64,000 nt of DNA from Treponema brennaborense DSM 12168 (GTDB lineage Bacteria > Spirochaetota > Spirochaetia > Treponematales > Treponemataceae), in NCBI RefSeq assembly GCF_000212415.1, contig NC_015500.1:496001-560000 (forward strand), in the 5' to 3' direction. Numbering within the stretch: the first letter of the stretch is position 1; every line of letters starts with the position of its first letter. The notes under the pieces were generated by a model. It was not told the DNA's origin, searched no databases, and was given only the letters and a program-made list of their open reading frames with translations. A program made the translations under genes and the position numbers. This document shows positions 16,458 to 25,607 of the stretch, piece by piece.

Positions 16458-17819
16458 TCAGTTTCTGAAACTGTGGATAGGTGCCGGTATGCGCCCGCCG
16501 CGTTTGATGAATTGTTCGCAGGAGAACGTGCTGACCGGCAGAATCGGCGCGCCGCCGAGCAGTCCGCCGAATTCGGCCCAGTCGCCGACTCCTTTACCGG
16601 GAACCGGAATGAGGCGGACGGCCGTCGTTTTGTTGTTCACCATACCGATCGCCATTTCGTCGGCGATGATTCCGCTGATGGTCGATTCGCTCGTATCGCC
16701 GGGAATGGCGATCATGTCGAGTCCGACGGAACAGACGCACGTCATGGCTTCCAGTTTTTCCAAATTGATGGAGCCGGCTTTTACCGCCGCAATCATGCCT
16801 TCGTCTTCCGAGACGGGAATGAACGCGCCGGACAATCCGCCTACGTTCGTGCTCGCCATAACACCGCCTTTTTTGACCATGTCGGTAAGCATGGCCAGCG
16901 CCGCAGTCGTTCCCGGTGCGCCGGCCGATTCAAGACCGAGTTCTTCGAGAATGCGCGCGACCGAGTCTCCGACGTACGGTGTGGGTGCGAGCGACAAGTC
17001 CAAAATGCCGAAATCCACGCCGAGCCGCTTCGCCGCTTCCGAGCCGACGAGCTGCCCCATACGGGTGATTTTGAACGCCATTTTTTTGATGCCGTCCGCA
17101 ACTTCGTCCAACCGCTTGCCGCGGTACGCTTCGCACGCGGCTTTTATGACGCCGGGACCCGAAACGCCGACGGAAAGCACCGCGTCGCCTTCTCCCGGCC
17201 CGTGGAACGCGCCCGCCATAAACGGATTGTCTTCCGGCGCGTTGCAGAATACGACCAGTTTTGCGCATCCCAATCCGTCCGTGTCTTTGGTGCGGGCGGC
17301 GGTTGCCTTGACGATCCTGCCCATGTCGCGTACGGCGTCCATATTGATGCCGTTTTTCGTCGTACCCAGATTTATGGAAGCGCAGACGCGATCGGTTACG
17401 GTAAGCGCTTCGGGAATCGACTCAAGCAGCGTCCGGTCGCCGGGCGTGATTCCTTTCTGTACCAAAGCGGAAAATCCGCCGATGAAATCGACTTCAAGTT
17501 CTTTTGCGAGCGCGTCGAGCGTAACCGCCCATTCAACGTACGAATCTTCGCCGCTGGGTTCGGCCACGAGTGAAATCGGCGTTACGGCTATGCGTTTGTT
17601 GATGATGGGAACGCCGAATTCGTTTTCTATGCAGCGCCCGGTTTTCACCAGTTTTCCCGCGTAGCGCAGTATTTTTTCGCGGATACGGCGGCGGCTTTCA
17701 CTGCCGCTTTCACAGGCGCAATCACGCAGCGAGATTCCCATGGTAATCGCGCGTACGTCAAGTTTGTACTGCATGAACATATTGACTGTTTCTTGAACTT
17801 CGACCGGTGAAAACATCAT
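16458..17819 (-). CDS. UPF0210 (PFL-like) family protein
   Basis: About 453 residues from ATG 17819, which follows GAGGTC at a suitable distance. The open frame reaches further upstream but has no homologous-looking start there. The protein begins [33 protein letters not shown] and contains [18 protein letters not shown] and the glycine-rich [13 protein letters not shown]. This is the UPF0210/DUF711 family, related in fold to pyruvate formate-lyase. The length fits the family. Many genomes pair it with a small ACT-domain protein (UPF0237), which I do not see here. Function unknown. Confidence 0.92.
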   Translation of the reverse strand: MMFSPVEVQETVNMFMQYKLDVRAITMGISLRDCACESGSESRRRIREKILRYAGKLVKTGRCIENEFGVPIINKRIAVTPISLVAEPSGEDSYVEWAVTLDALAKELEVDFIGGFSALVQKGITPGDRTLLESIPEALTVTDRVCASINLGTTKNGINMDAVRDMGRIVKATAARTKDTDGLGCAKLVVFCNAPEDNPFMAGAFHGPGEGDAVLSVGVSGPGVIKAACEAYRGKRLDEVADGIKKMAFKITRMGQLVGSEAAKRLGVDFGILDLSLAPTPYVGDSVARILEELGLESAGAPGTTAALAMLTDMVKKGGVMASTNVGGLSGAFIPVSEDEGMIAAVKAGSINLEKLEAMTCVCSVGLDMIAIPGDTSESTISGIIADEMAIGMVNNKTTAVRLIPVPGKGVGDWAEFGGLLGGAPILPVSTFSCEQFIKRGGRIPAPIHSFRN

Positions 17820-17955
17820 AGCAAACGACCTCACAATTCCGTACGATTGTACCTGAAAACGCAGACATATGCAATGACTGCGGAATATGCAGGAGCCGCG
17901 CGGTGCGGGTGAACCGGCGCGTTCGCCGACAGTGCGGCGTTGCAGCCGCGCGGTG

Positions 17956-19344
17956 CTACCGGGTTTTTGCTTCCTTGCCGAACAGCGTTTTGACGAGCGA
18001 TTTGACGTCCGGCACGTACGTGATGCCGCTTTCCTTTTCGGGAGCAAGAAACGATGCGAATCCCAGATTCTGTACGGTTTTCAGCCGCTGTCTGATCCGT
18101 TGTACCGGACGAATTTCGCCTGCGAGGCTGAGTTCTCCGGCGAGCGCCGTGTTTTCCGGAAGCGGTAAGTCCGTTCGCGCCGAATACAGCGCGGCGGCGA
18201 GCGCCGTGTCGATCGCGCTTTCGGTGAGCCGGACGCCGCCGGCGACGTTTATATACAGATCCTGATCGCTGAACCGCAGGCCGGCCCGTTTTTCCAGTAC
18301 CGCGGCAACACGGCTGACGCGGGCGGAATCTATTTTATCCGAATAGACGCGCGTAACGGCGGCTTTAGCGGGAACGGTGAGCGCTTGAATTTCCACCAGA
18401 AAAACGCGGCTGCCCTCAAAAACCGGCACGTACGCCACGCCCGCCGGCAGCGTTCCCGTGCGGCGCGTGATGAACAGTGCCGACGGATCTTCCACCGGCG
18501 CGAGCCCCGTTTCGGTCATTGCAAAAATGCCCAGTTCGTCGACGGAACCGAATCGGTTTTTCTGGGCGCGCAGAAAACGCACCTGTTCGTCGTTCCGCTC
18601 GAACGAAATGACCGCGTCCACCATGTGTTCGAGCGATTTCGGACCGGCGATCATTCCTTCTTTCGTAACGTGCGCGGCGAGGAACAGAACGGCGTCGCGT
18701 TCTTTAATCCAGCCGATCAATTCGTTCGCACAGTATTTGAGCTGATTTACCGTTCCCGGCACGATGCCCGCTTCCGCGCCGTACACCGTTTGGATGGAGT
18801 CGACGACGACGAAGCCCGGATTCAAGTCGTTGAGCGCGTCTTCTATGTCTTCGAGCCGCGTGGTACACAATAAGTTGATGTTTCCGGCTTCAACGGTTTG
18901 AGTCAGTCCGAGCCGGTCCGCTCTGGATCTGATTTGCGAGGCCGATTCCTCACCCGAAACGTATACGATTTTTCCGGCCGCGCCGCTTTCGGCTATTTTT
19001 GCGGCGGTCTGGAGCAGCAGCGTCGATTTGCCGATTCCCGGCTCGCCGCCGACGAGTATCGCCGAGCGTTTCATGGCGCCGCCGCCGAGTACGCAGTCGA
19101 ATTCCGCGATGCCGGTCGAAATCCTGCTGCCTTCCATCGGATTCACCGACGCGAGCGGCACCGGTTTCGCTTTCAGTGCGAGCGCGGTTCCCGGCAGCGA
19201 AGACGCGCGGGCTGAGTCGTCGACGCGGTGTTCGACGAAACTGTTCCATTCGCCGCATTCGGGACAGCGCCCCAGCCATCTGGGCTGCGTAAATCCGCAG
19301 GACGAGCACGAGTATATTACGGAACCTGTTTTTTTCTTTGCCAT
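17956..19344 (-). CDS. radA: DNA repair protein RadA/Sms
   Basis: 462 residues with the full RadA order. The N-terminal C4 zinc finger is [18 protein letters not shown]. The RecA-like ATPase has Walker [11 protein letters not shown] (near 95) and the KNRFG motif (near 255). The C-terminal Lon-like domain (from about 330, [20 protein letters not shown]) is also present. RadA is a branch-migrating helicase that processes recombination intermediates. It begins 15 bases after the NusG_II gene, as the third gene of the operon headed by the ROK regulator. Confidence 0.97.
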   Translation of the reverse strand: MAKKKTGSVIYSCSSCGFTQPRWLGRCPECGEWNSFVEHRVDDSARASSLPGTALALKAKPVPLASVNPMEGSRISTGIAEFDCVLGGGAMKRSAILVGGEPGIGKSTLLLQTAAKIAESGAAGKIVYVSGEESASQIRSRADRLGLTQTVEAGNINLLCTTRLEDIEDALNDLNPGFVVVDSIQTVYGAEAGIVPGTVNQLKYCANELIGWIKERDAVLFLAAHVTKEGMIAGPKSLEHMVDAVISFERNDEQVRFLRAQKNRFGSVDELGIFAMTETGLAPVEDPSALFITRRTGTLPAGVAYVPVFEGSRVFLVEIQALTVPAKAAVTRVYSDKIDSARVSRVAAVLEKRAGLRFSDQDLYINVAGGVRLTESAIDTALAAALYSARTDLPLPENTALAGELSLAGEIRPVQRIRQRLKTVQNLGFASFLAPEKESGITYVPDVKSLVKTLFGKEAKTR

Positions 19345-19359
19345 ACGTATCCGCCGGAA

Positions 19360-19740
19360 TCAGAACGCGGTTATGTCGACGCCGCTGTCGTCGTTTTCCG
19401 CTTCTACGCGGATAAAAATCATGTTCGGCAGACACGCCGACCAGTCGCCGTTTTTGCCGACCGGCGGGGACGAAACGCACGTTTTATTCGCACACGGTGA
19501 ATCTTCAAAAACCGCTTGTCCGCCGCAGATGTGAATGCGCGAAACGCCGATACTGCCTTTTACCTCTATCGTTTCGTCTTGTGTCAGCCGATACACGTAT
19601 TCGCCGTCAGGAGAATCGATTATCAGCACCGGAGTTCCCGATTTGCCGTTTACCGCCGCAAATACCGAAAAGGCGCAGATTCCCGCCGCTGCCAGAATGC
19701 AGACCGTGTCGAACAGATGGAGCGTCCGATGCTTGTTCAA
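19360..19740 (-). CDS. NusG domain II-containing membrane-anchored protein
   Basis: A 126-residue protein with one N-terminal hydrophobic segment (VCILAAAGICAFSVFAAV) acting as anchor or signal. It is followed by a NusG_II domain (residues 35-115: PVLIIDSPDGEYVYRL, IGVSRIHICGGQAVFEDSPC). Two cysteines in the pattern SPCANKTCV are typical of this Firmicutes/Spirochaete family. It is not the transcription factor NusG, which has a different first domain. Its ATG overlaps the TGA of the ROK gene, so it is translationally coupled to it. Function unknown. Confidence 0.85.
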   Translation of the reverse strand: MNKHRTLHLFDTVCILAAAGICAFSVFAAVNGKSGTPVLIIDSPDGEYVYRLTQDETIEVKGSIGVSRIHICGGQAVFEDSPCANKTCVSSPPVGKNGDWSACLPNMIFIRVEAENDDSGVDITAF

Positions 19741-20939
19741 AAGCGCACCTTCGCCGTAGCCCGTTGTGCGTGCGCTGCGTCTACCGTTTCAAACACCGTA
19801 TCCCAGTCGATCGGATTGGAACCTTCGCCGTGAAACGTAATATCGGGAACGGAAAACAGTTTTTTCAGATATCGGCACGCCGCTCCGCAGGCAACGTTGA
19901 AATCGTCCACCTGCGCGAATTCCATGGTGCAGCCGTTCTTTTCGAGCACCGCGGAGAACTGAGGTACGCACGTTTCTATGGTTGCGAGTACGAAATCCTT
20001 GTATTGAACGGGATAGCCGTGCAGATACAGCACGTCCGGAGCGAACGCGGTAATGATCGGCGTCATGGTCGCAAAAAAGTCGGTCAGCCACGCCTTGAAC
20101 GCTTCCACGTCGGTAGTGATGTGATCGGTTATCTGCGCACTCAATCCGGTCTGACCTTCGCGTTCGGGCCGCCACGAAAGCGACACGAACTCGCCGGCGG
20201 TAAAGTTCCGCCCGTATCGGATCGCACCGTCGACGGAAAAGGCGAGTCCCGCACTCAAGCCGGCGCGGGTTTTGTCGTTTACCCGTTTTTCGTGATATTC
20301 GGCGATGACGGCGATAAAATCGCGGATATTTTCTTTTCGGTGCCGCACCGTGTCGAGCCAGGCGCAGCAGCGCGCGTCGTTTTCGGCAAAAACGGGGATT
20401 CCGTACCGTTCGCTGAATTTTTTGCTGAAATCCAAATTATGCAGCTCAAGCGGAACCGACTCGATAATCCGGCCTTTGTCCGGATCGATAATGCCGGGCA
20501 TTCCCGTGCAGACTGCCAGAACCGGCACGTTCAGTTTTTGAATGTCGGGTTTAATTTCACTGACGATAGCGTCGAGCCGGTCGGTGAACGTGTCGCCTTC
20601 GGTTCGGCCTTTTTTGCGGTAGATAATTTCACTGTTGATGTCGACGGCAACCGCGTAATATTTATGCGGCTGGATTTCGATGCCGACGACGCAGCCGAAT
20701 GCGGCGTTCAGCGTCAGAAAAACGGGCTTTCTGCCGCCCAGAACGGTCGAAACCCCGGATGCCGTTTCAATAACGACGTTTTTTTCCAACAGCAGATTTA
20801 TGATGTTGGAAACGGTCGATCGATACAGATCCAACTGTCTTGAAATTTCAACGCGGCTTACGGTTGAATTCCGCCAAATTGTTTCTACTACGCGCGATAT
20901 ATTTGAATTACGCTGAAAACTGTTGTTGTTGATATGCAC
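19737..20939 (-). CDS. ROK family transcriptional regulator
   Basis: About 400 residues. The N-terminal winged helix (STVSRVEISRQLDLYRSTVS, near residue 28) is followed by a ROK (sugar kinase-like) domain with GIEIQPHKYYAVAVDINSE and the ATP-site-like VCTGMPGIID. The ROK zinc motif (GHx9-11CxCGxxGCxE) is not evident. It is probably a NagC/XylR-type repressor that senses a sugar. The open frame extends to a TTG at 20975, but that TTG is the first triplet of the -35 box. I therefore place the start at GTG 20939, which coincides with the expected transcription start. The mRNA may be leaderless. Confidence 0.85.
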   Translation of the reverse strand: MHINNNSFQRNSNISRVVETIWRNSTVSRVEISRQLDLYRSTVSNIINLLLEKNVVIETASGVSTVLGGRKPVFLTLNAAFGCVVGIEIQPHKYYAVAVDINSEIIYRKKGRTEGDTFTDRLDAIVSEIKPDIQKLNVPVLAVCTGMPGIIDPDKGRIIESVPLELHNLDFSKKFSERYGIPVFAENDARCCAWLDTVRHRKENIRDFIAVIAEYHEKRVNDKTRAGLSAGLAFSVDGAIRYGRNFTAGEFVSLSWRPEREGQTGLSAQITDHITTDVEAFKAWLTDFFATMTPIITAFAPDVLYLHGYPVQYKDFVLATIETCVPQFSAVLEKNGCTMEFAQVDDFNVACGAACRYLKKLFSVPDITFHGEGSNPIDWDTVFETVDAAHAQRATAKVRF

Positions 20940-20945
20940 CTTACT

Positions 20946-20975
20946 ATTATACTGCGTAAAATACGGTACTGTCAA
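20946..20975 (-). promoter_or_regulatory. Consensus sigma-70 promoter of the ROK-NusG_II-radA operon
   Basis: Perfect TTGACA (20970-20975) and TATAAT (20946-20951) boxes on the minus strand with an 18-base spacer. The expected start of transcription falls on the GTG start codon of the ROK gene. Confidence 0.85.
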
Positions 20976-21026
20976 ATATATCCGGCGTGGAGAGAGTCGG
21001 ATCGTCCGATTCGGGAAAAAAAATTG

Positions 21027-21055
21027 TTGACAGCGGACGATATCGGGTTTATACT
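21027..21055 (+). promoter_or_regulatory. Sigma-70 promoter of the LacI/agl-like operon
   Basis: TTGACA (21027-21032) and TATACT (21050-21055) with a 17-base spacer, divergent from the ROK promoter. The predicted transcription start (about 21062) is immediately followed by two palindromes. Confidence 0.85.
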
Positions 21056-21065
21056 TTTATCAGTT

Positions 21066-21094
21066 ATGAAACTGCTTTCATGAAATTAATTTCA
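21066..21094 (+). promoter_or_regulatory. Two abutting palindromic operators
   Basis: ATGAAACTGCTTTCAT (21066-21081) is an inverted repeat with 6-bp arms. TGAAATTAATTTCA (21081-21094) is a perfect 14-bp palindrome sharing one base with it. They lie between the promoter and the RBS of the LacI gene. The first resembles LacI/CcpA-type sites, so autoregulation by the LacI protein is likely. Confidence 0.65.
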
Positions 21095-21104
21095 GGAGTT
21101 CCGC

Positions 21105-22118
21105 ATGGCAGAACGATTACCGACGATTTACGATGTAGCCCGTACGGCGGGGGTGAGCCCCGCGACGGTTTCACGGGTACTGAACGAACCGTCACGGGTA
21201 CAGAACGAGAAACGTGAAAAAGTTATGGATGCGATCGGCGAATTGCACTTCGTGCCGAAAGCCGACGCCGTTGCGAAAGCGCGTCGGCAATATAAAAAAA
21301 TCGGCGTCATCGCTCCGTTTTTTACCGAGCCGTCTTTTATGCAGCGGCTGCGCGGCATCGCGTCCGTATTGTCCGGCAGGCATTACGAATTGGTTCTGTA
21401 CGTGATAGAAAGTATTTCGGAACTCGAAGCCTATATCGACATGCTGGTGTCGAGCAGACGCGTCGACGGTCTTATCGTGCTGTGTCTGCAATTGGGGGAC
21501 GCGTCTGTCGGCAAACTGGCGCGACTGGGGCTGCCGGTATGCTTTGTTGAATCGGACGTTTCCGGATTCGACTGCGTTATCGTGAAAAACGAGGCCGGCG
21601 GCCGTATGGCGGCCGAATATTTGTATTCCTGCGGATTCCGCCGGCCGGGTTTCGTCGGGGAAGTGTCGCTGCGGCCGTACGCGGTGCCGGCTACGGAGCT
21701 GCGGCTGAGCGGATACGAAGCCTTTTTTGCCGAACGGGGCATACCGTTGGACGAACGGTTCGTGTGCGTGAGCGAATTCGCCGGCGGAAAGCTCGACGCG
21801 GAAATACTGCGGATTTTGAAGCAAAAAGAACGCCCCGACTGCGTTTTCACGTCGAGCGACGTGATTGCAGCTCGCTTTCTCAAAGCGGCGGCTTCCGTGG
21901 GACTGTCGGTTCCTCAAGATATCGCCGTCGTGGGATTCGACGATCTTGAAATGGCGGAACTGATCGCGCTTTCGACGGTGAGCCAGTCGCTCGACGAATC
22001 CGGCAGACTGGCGGCGGAAATGGTGCTGGATCGGATAAAAGACGGCGCGCGCTCTCCCCGATGCGTGTTCATTCCGCTTTCGGTTAAGGAACGGGAAACG
22101 GCGAAGCGCGGCTCCTGA
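21105..22118 (+). CDS. LacI family transcriptional regulator of the alpha-glucoside operon
   Basis: 337 residues. The LacI helix-turn-helix and hinge are at residues 5-55 (TIYDVARTAGVSPATVSRVLNE). A periplasmic-binding-like sensor domain (IGVIAPFFTEPSF from residue 66) ends with the family phrase DIAVVGFDDLEMAELIALSTVSQ. ATG 21105 follows AGGAG by six bases. It heads the rightward operon with a binding protein, two permeases, a sugar kinase and a GH65 phosphorylase fusion. It probably represses that operon through the palindromes just upstream and is induced by a substrate sugar or sugar phosphate. Confidence 0.93.
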   Translation: MAERLPTIYDVARTAGVSPATVSRVLNEPSRVQNEKREKVMDAIGELHFVPKADAVAKARRQYKKIGVIAPFFTEPSFMQRLRGIASVLSGRHYELVLYVIESISELEAYIDMLVSSRRVDGLIVLCLQLGDASVGKLARLGLPVCFVESDVSGFDCVIVKNEAGGRMAAEYLYSCGFRRPGFVGEVSLRPYAVPATELRLSGYEAFFAERGIPLDERFVCVSEFAGGKLDAEILRILKQKERPDCVFTSSDVIAARFLKAAASVGLSVPQDIAVVGFDDLEMAELIALSTVSQSLDESGRLAAEMVLDRIKDGARSPRCVFIPLSVKERETAKRGS

Positions 22119-22215
22119 CGCGGCGGCGTGTACCGTTGCGTCTGCGGCGCATTGCGATGCATTTTTCGGCGGCGGCGTACCGACGCTTCCGCCGGATTTT
22201 TATAGGAGGCTCGGA

Positions 22216-23523
22216 ATGAGAAAGAGCGTAAAATTGGCGATTGCTGTTGCGGTAACGGCGTCGGTGGTTTTTGCGTCTGCGTTTGCAGGCGGAAAAATGG
22301 AAAACAGCTCCGCTGCGAAAAGCACCGGCGCGGATAAGACCATCCGCGTGTTCGGCGCCTTCCGCGGCGAAGAGGCGGCGCGATTTGATGAAATCATCAA
22401 AATTTTCAACGCAAAAACCGGCTACAACGTGGTGTACGAAGGCAGTCCGGAATTTGAAACGCAGATTTTGGTGCAGGCTGAAGCCGGAACCCCTCCCGAC
22501 ATCGCCGCGCTCCCGCAACCCGGTATGATGAAAAACTTTGCAAGCCGCGGTTTTATTAAACCACTTTCCGCGAATGTTGTCAGCAAAATCGACGAAAATT
22601 ATGCGAAAGTATGGAAAGAATTGGGAACCGCCGACGACGGACGCGTGTACGGCGTGTTCCACCGGGTGAACGCAAAGAGTTTCGTGTGGTATCCCAAAAA
22701 AGCCTGGGAGGCGAAGGGGTATCGCGTTCCGCAGACTTGGGACGAATTGCTTTCGTTGCAGAAACGGATGATTGCGAACGGCGACACTCCCTGGTCGATC
22801 GGTTTCGAGTCGGGCGCTGCGACCGGCTGGGTCGGCACCGACTGGCTGGAAGACATCATGCTGCGCACTGCGGGGCCGGAAGTCTACGATAAATGGGTAA
22901 ATCATGAAATTCCGTTCAACGATCCCGCCGTACGGACCGCGCTGCGGTATATGGGCGACATCATGCTGGACAGCCGCAACGTGTACGGCGGTACGACGTA
23001 TATTTTGACGTCCAATTTCGGCGATTCGGTAAAGCCGCTGTTCGATACGCCGCCGAAAGCGTATATGAACCGTCAGGGCAATTTTATCACCGGCTTTATG
23101 CCGGAACGGGTGCAGGCGCAGCTTGAAGAAGAAGTCGGCGTGTTCGCGTTCCCGGCGATAAATCCCGAATGGGGAACGCCCGTGCTCGGCGGGGGAGATC
23201 AGTTCGTCGCGTTCAACGATCGTCCCGAAGTGCAGGAATTTCTTGCGTTTTTGACTACGTGGGAATCGTGCGCTCCGTGGGCCAAAATCGGCGGCGCCCT
23301 GTTTCCGCATAAAACGCAGAACTTCGACGATTACGGAAACGCGATCGAACGCGATATCGCCAAAATTCTGGTTAACGCTTCGGTGTTCCGCTTCGACGGT
23401 TCGGATCTGATGCCGGCCGAAGTAGGTGCCGGAACGTTTTGGACCGGTATGGTCGATTTTATAAGCGGACGGAAAGCGGAAACCGTTTTGTCCGATATCG
23501 AAAAGAGCTGGCCTGAAAACTAG
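22216..23523 (+). CDS. Alpha-glucoside-type ABC transporter substrate-binding protein
   Basis: 435 residues with a signal peptide (residues 1-24, ending SAFAGG) and a bacterial extracellular solute-binding family 1 fold. The phrases DKTIRVFGAFRGEEAARFDEI, GTPPDIAALPQPGMMKNFA and WYPKKAWEAKGYRVPQTWDEL resemble AglE, the alpha-glucoside binding protein. It acts in the periplasm and delivers sugar to the two permeases that follow. ATG 22216 has AGGAGG-like TATAGGAGGC upstream. A hairpin follows the gene, consistent with higher expression of this subunit than of the permeases. Confidence 0.92.
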   Translation: MRKSVKLAIAVAVTASVVFASAFAGGKMENSSAAKSTGADKTIRVFGAFRGEEAARFDEIIKIFNAKTGYNVVYEGSPEFETQILVQAEAGTPPDIAALPQPGMMKNFASRGFIKPLSANVVSKIDENYAKVWKELGTADDGRVYGVFHRVNAKSFVWYPKKAWEAKGYRVPQTWDELLSLQKRMIANGDTPWSIGFESGAATGWVGTDWLEDIMLRTAGPEVYDKWVNHEIPFNDPAVRTALRYMGDIMLDSRNVYGGTTYILTSNFGDSVKPLFDTPPKAYMNRQGNFITGFMPERVQAQLEEEVGVFAFPAINPEWGTPVLGGGDQFVAFNDRPEVQEFLAFLTTWESCAPWAKIGGALFPHKTQNFDDYGNAIERDIAKILVNASVFRFDGSDLMPAEVGAGTFWTGMVDFISGRKAETVLSDIEKSWPEN

Positions 23524-23540
23524 CTGAGCGCTGAGCGGCG

Positions 23541-23580
23541 CGGCTGTCCGATGCGCGGCGAATACCGTGCCGGGCAGCCG
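23541..23580 (+). promoter_or_regulatory. Intercistronic hairpin after the binding-protein gene
   Basis: CGGCTGTCC (23541-23549) pairs with GGGCAGCCG (23572-23580), one G-T wobble, in the 89-base gap between the binding protein and first permease. There is no T-run, so mRNA stabilisation or partial attenuation is more likely than full termination. Confidence 0.55.
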
Positions 23581-23612
23581 AGCCGCCGTTCGGCATTCGC
23601 CCGGAGATTAAC

Positions 23613-24692
23613 ATGATTGTATCTTTACACCGGCGGGAACCCGCCCGGTTTTTCAAAGTTGCAGCCGTTTTGCCGATTACGGTTTTTATTGCGGCCGGAG
23701 GTTTTCTGTTTCTGCGCGCCGGGATGCTGCCGCAAGTGCCGACGACGATTTTCGCCGTCGTGTGGGGCACGTCGAGTGTGCTGCTCGTTTTTTATTCGCT
23801 GAATTTACTGACGCAGCTGCTGAGCGTGAAGGCGTACAACGCCGTCGTTCCGTTCGTTTTTATCGGTCCCGCAGTGCTGATAATGAGCTGGTATCTGCTG
23901 ATACCGACGCTGCGGACGTTTTACTTGAGTTTTATGGATAAATCGTCAACCGGTTTCGCCGGATTATCCAATTATGTCTACGTTTTTACCGACGCGACGA
24001 TGCTGAGCGCGCTGCGGAACACGGTGCTGTGGCTGGTGTGCGGAACGTTTTTCAGCGTGCTGCTCGGACTGTCCGCCGCGATTTTGGCCGATCGGTCGGC
24101 AATTGAAAAGCTCGGAAAAACGCTCGTTTTTTTGCCGATGGCAATATCTCTCGTGGGCGCCGGCGTTATCTGGAAATTCATATACGCGTACCGCCCCGCG
24201 GCAGACGAACAGATCGGTCTGCTGAACGCGCTGGTCGTCTTTTTTGGCGGCGAACCGCGGAACTGGCTGGGCACGGCGCCGGCGAACAATGCGTTTCTGA
24301 TCGCGATTTTCGTGTGGCTGCAGACGGGCTTCGCGCTCGTCGTATTATCGGCGGCGCTCAAAGCCGTTCCCGTTGATATGATTGAAGCCGCCCGCATTGA
24401 CGGTGCCGGTGAATGGAGCGTTTTGACTCGTATCGTCGTTCCGTCAATTGCCGGCAGCATCGTAACCGTGGCTACGACGATACTGCTCGCCGCGCTCAAA
24501 TGCTTCGACATCGTTTTTTCCATGACGAACGGTTTGTACGGAACGGAAGTTCTCGCCAGTCAGCAGTACAAGCAGATGTTCAAGTTTCTCCATTACGGGC
24601 GCGGCTCCGCGATTGCCGTTCTGATTTTGATCGCAGTCAGTCCGGTGATTTGGTACAATCTGAAAGAATTCGGCAAGCGGGAGGTGTTCTGA
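23613..24692 (+). CDS. aglF: AglF-like sugar ABC transporter permease
   Basis: 359 residues with eight or so membrane helices, two of them in an N-terminal extension (residues 12-75) typical of AglF-type permeases. The EAA loop, MIEAARIDGAGEWSVLTRIVVP (near 255), binds the ATPase. The segment IWKFIYAYRPAADEQIGLLN is close to the AglF signature. The stop TGA overlaps the ATG of the next permease. No ATPase gene is in the operon, so a shared MsmK/UgpC-type ATPase elsewhere must energise it. Confidence 0.9.
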   Translation: MIVSLHRREPARFFKVAAVLPITVFIAAGGFLFLRAGMLPQVPTTIFAVVWGTSSVLLVFYSLNLLTQLLSVKAYNAVVPFVFIGPAVLIMSWYLLIPTLRTFYLSFMDKSSTGFAGLSNYVYVFTDATMLSALRNTVLWLVCGTFFSVLLGLSAAILADRSAIEKLGKTLVFLPMAISLVGAGVIWKFIYAYRPAADEQIGLLNALVVFFGGEPRNWLGTAPANNAFLIAIFVWLQTGFALVVLSAALKAVPVDMIEAARIDGAGEWSVLTRIVVPSIAGSIVTVATTILLAALKCFDIVFSMTNGLYGTEVLASQQYKQMFKFLHYGRGSAIAVLILIAVSPVIWYNLKEFGKREVF

Positions 24693-25600
24693 TGACGGTA
24701 AAAGCGAATCGCGGCAATCTGCCGAAAAAGATGATAACGGCGGTTTTGCTGCTGCTCTGCGCGGTATGGACGGTTCCGACACTCGGCGTTATGGTAACGT
24801 CGTTCCGTACGAAGGACGCGGCGGCTTCAGGCGGTTGGTGGCAGGCGTTCAAAACACCGCGTGAGTTTACGCTCGACAATTACGCGCAAGTTCTCGGCGG
24901 CCAGCGCTATACCGTCGCCGACGCACAGGGAAACCGAATCACCGCGCGCGGCGCGACGATGGCGAGCGCGTTTCTTTCAAGTCTCACCGTTACGCTGCCG
25001 TCCGTAATCATTCCGATTTTCATTGCAGCCGCCGCGGCGTACGGGTTCGCCTGGCTCGATTTTCCCGGACGGAAGGTGCTGTTCGCGATGATTATCGCAC
25101 TGCTCGTGGTTCCGCTACAGATTTCGCTGATTCCGGTTCTTCGGGATTATCAGAAAATCGGTTTGAACGGAACGTATTTGGGGATTTGGCTGGCTCACAC
25201 CGGATTCGGACTGCCGCTGGCGACGTACATGATGTTCAATTACGTTTCCACGCTGCCGCGCAGTATTTTGGAATCCGCGTTTATGGACGGAGCGAATCAT
25301 TTTACGTGTTTTTTCAGACTGATTTTGCCGCTGTGCGTACCGGCGCTCGCCTCGTTCGCCATATTCCAGTTTATCTGGGTCTGGAACGATTTGCTGGTTG
25401 CGCTGGTATTTTTGTCCGGTGCGGGTCAGTCCATGGAAGTAGCGACCGTCCGCCTTTTGAATATGGCGGGTACGCGCGGTTCAGAGTGGCATTTGCTGAC
25501 TGCCGGCGCTTTCGTTTCGATGTTGTTGCCGCTTTGCGTCTTTTTGGCGTTACAGCGGTATTTCGTGCGCGGACTTTTGTCCGGCTCGGTAAAAGGGTAA
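24692..25600 (+). CDS. aglG: AglG-like sugar ABC transporter permease
   Basis: About 302 residues from ATG 24692, which overlaps the stop of the upstream permease (ATGA) and follows GGGAGG. The open frame extends further upstream but only as a shadow. It has six or so helices with the conserved AglG phrase LGIWLAHTGFGLPLATYMMFN. The EAA loop is ILESAFMDGANHFTCFFRLILP (near 200), where the usual alanine of EAA is replaced. A soluble insert (residues 55-85) is also an AglG trait. It pairs with the preceding permease to form the channel. Confidence 0.9.
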   Translation: MTVKANRGNLPKKMITAVLLLLCAVWTVPTLGVMVTSFRTKDAAASGGWWQAFKTPREFTLDNYAQVLGGQRYTVADAQGNRITARGATMASAFLSSLTVTLPSVIIPIFIAAAAAYGFAWLDFPGRKVLFAMIIALLVVPLQISLIPVLRDYQKIGLNGTYLGIWLAHTGFGLPLATYMMFNYVSTLPRSILESAFMDGANHFTCFFRLILPLCVPALASFAIFQFIWVWNDLLVALVFLSGAGQSMEVATVRLLNMAGTRGSEWHLLTAGAFVSMLLPLCVFLALQRYFVRGLLSGSVKG

Positions 25601-25607
25601 GGCAAAT

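Noticed and set aside
20937-20975. ROK protein start at the TTG of 20975
   Set aside because: The TTG is part of the -35 box, so translation cannot begin there from this promoter.
24413-24691. Longer AglG permease starting inside the AglF gene
   Set aside because: The extension is an out-of-frame shadow of AglF. The ATG at 24692 has an RBS and a membrane segment right after it.
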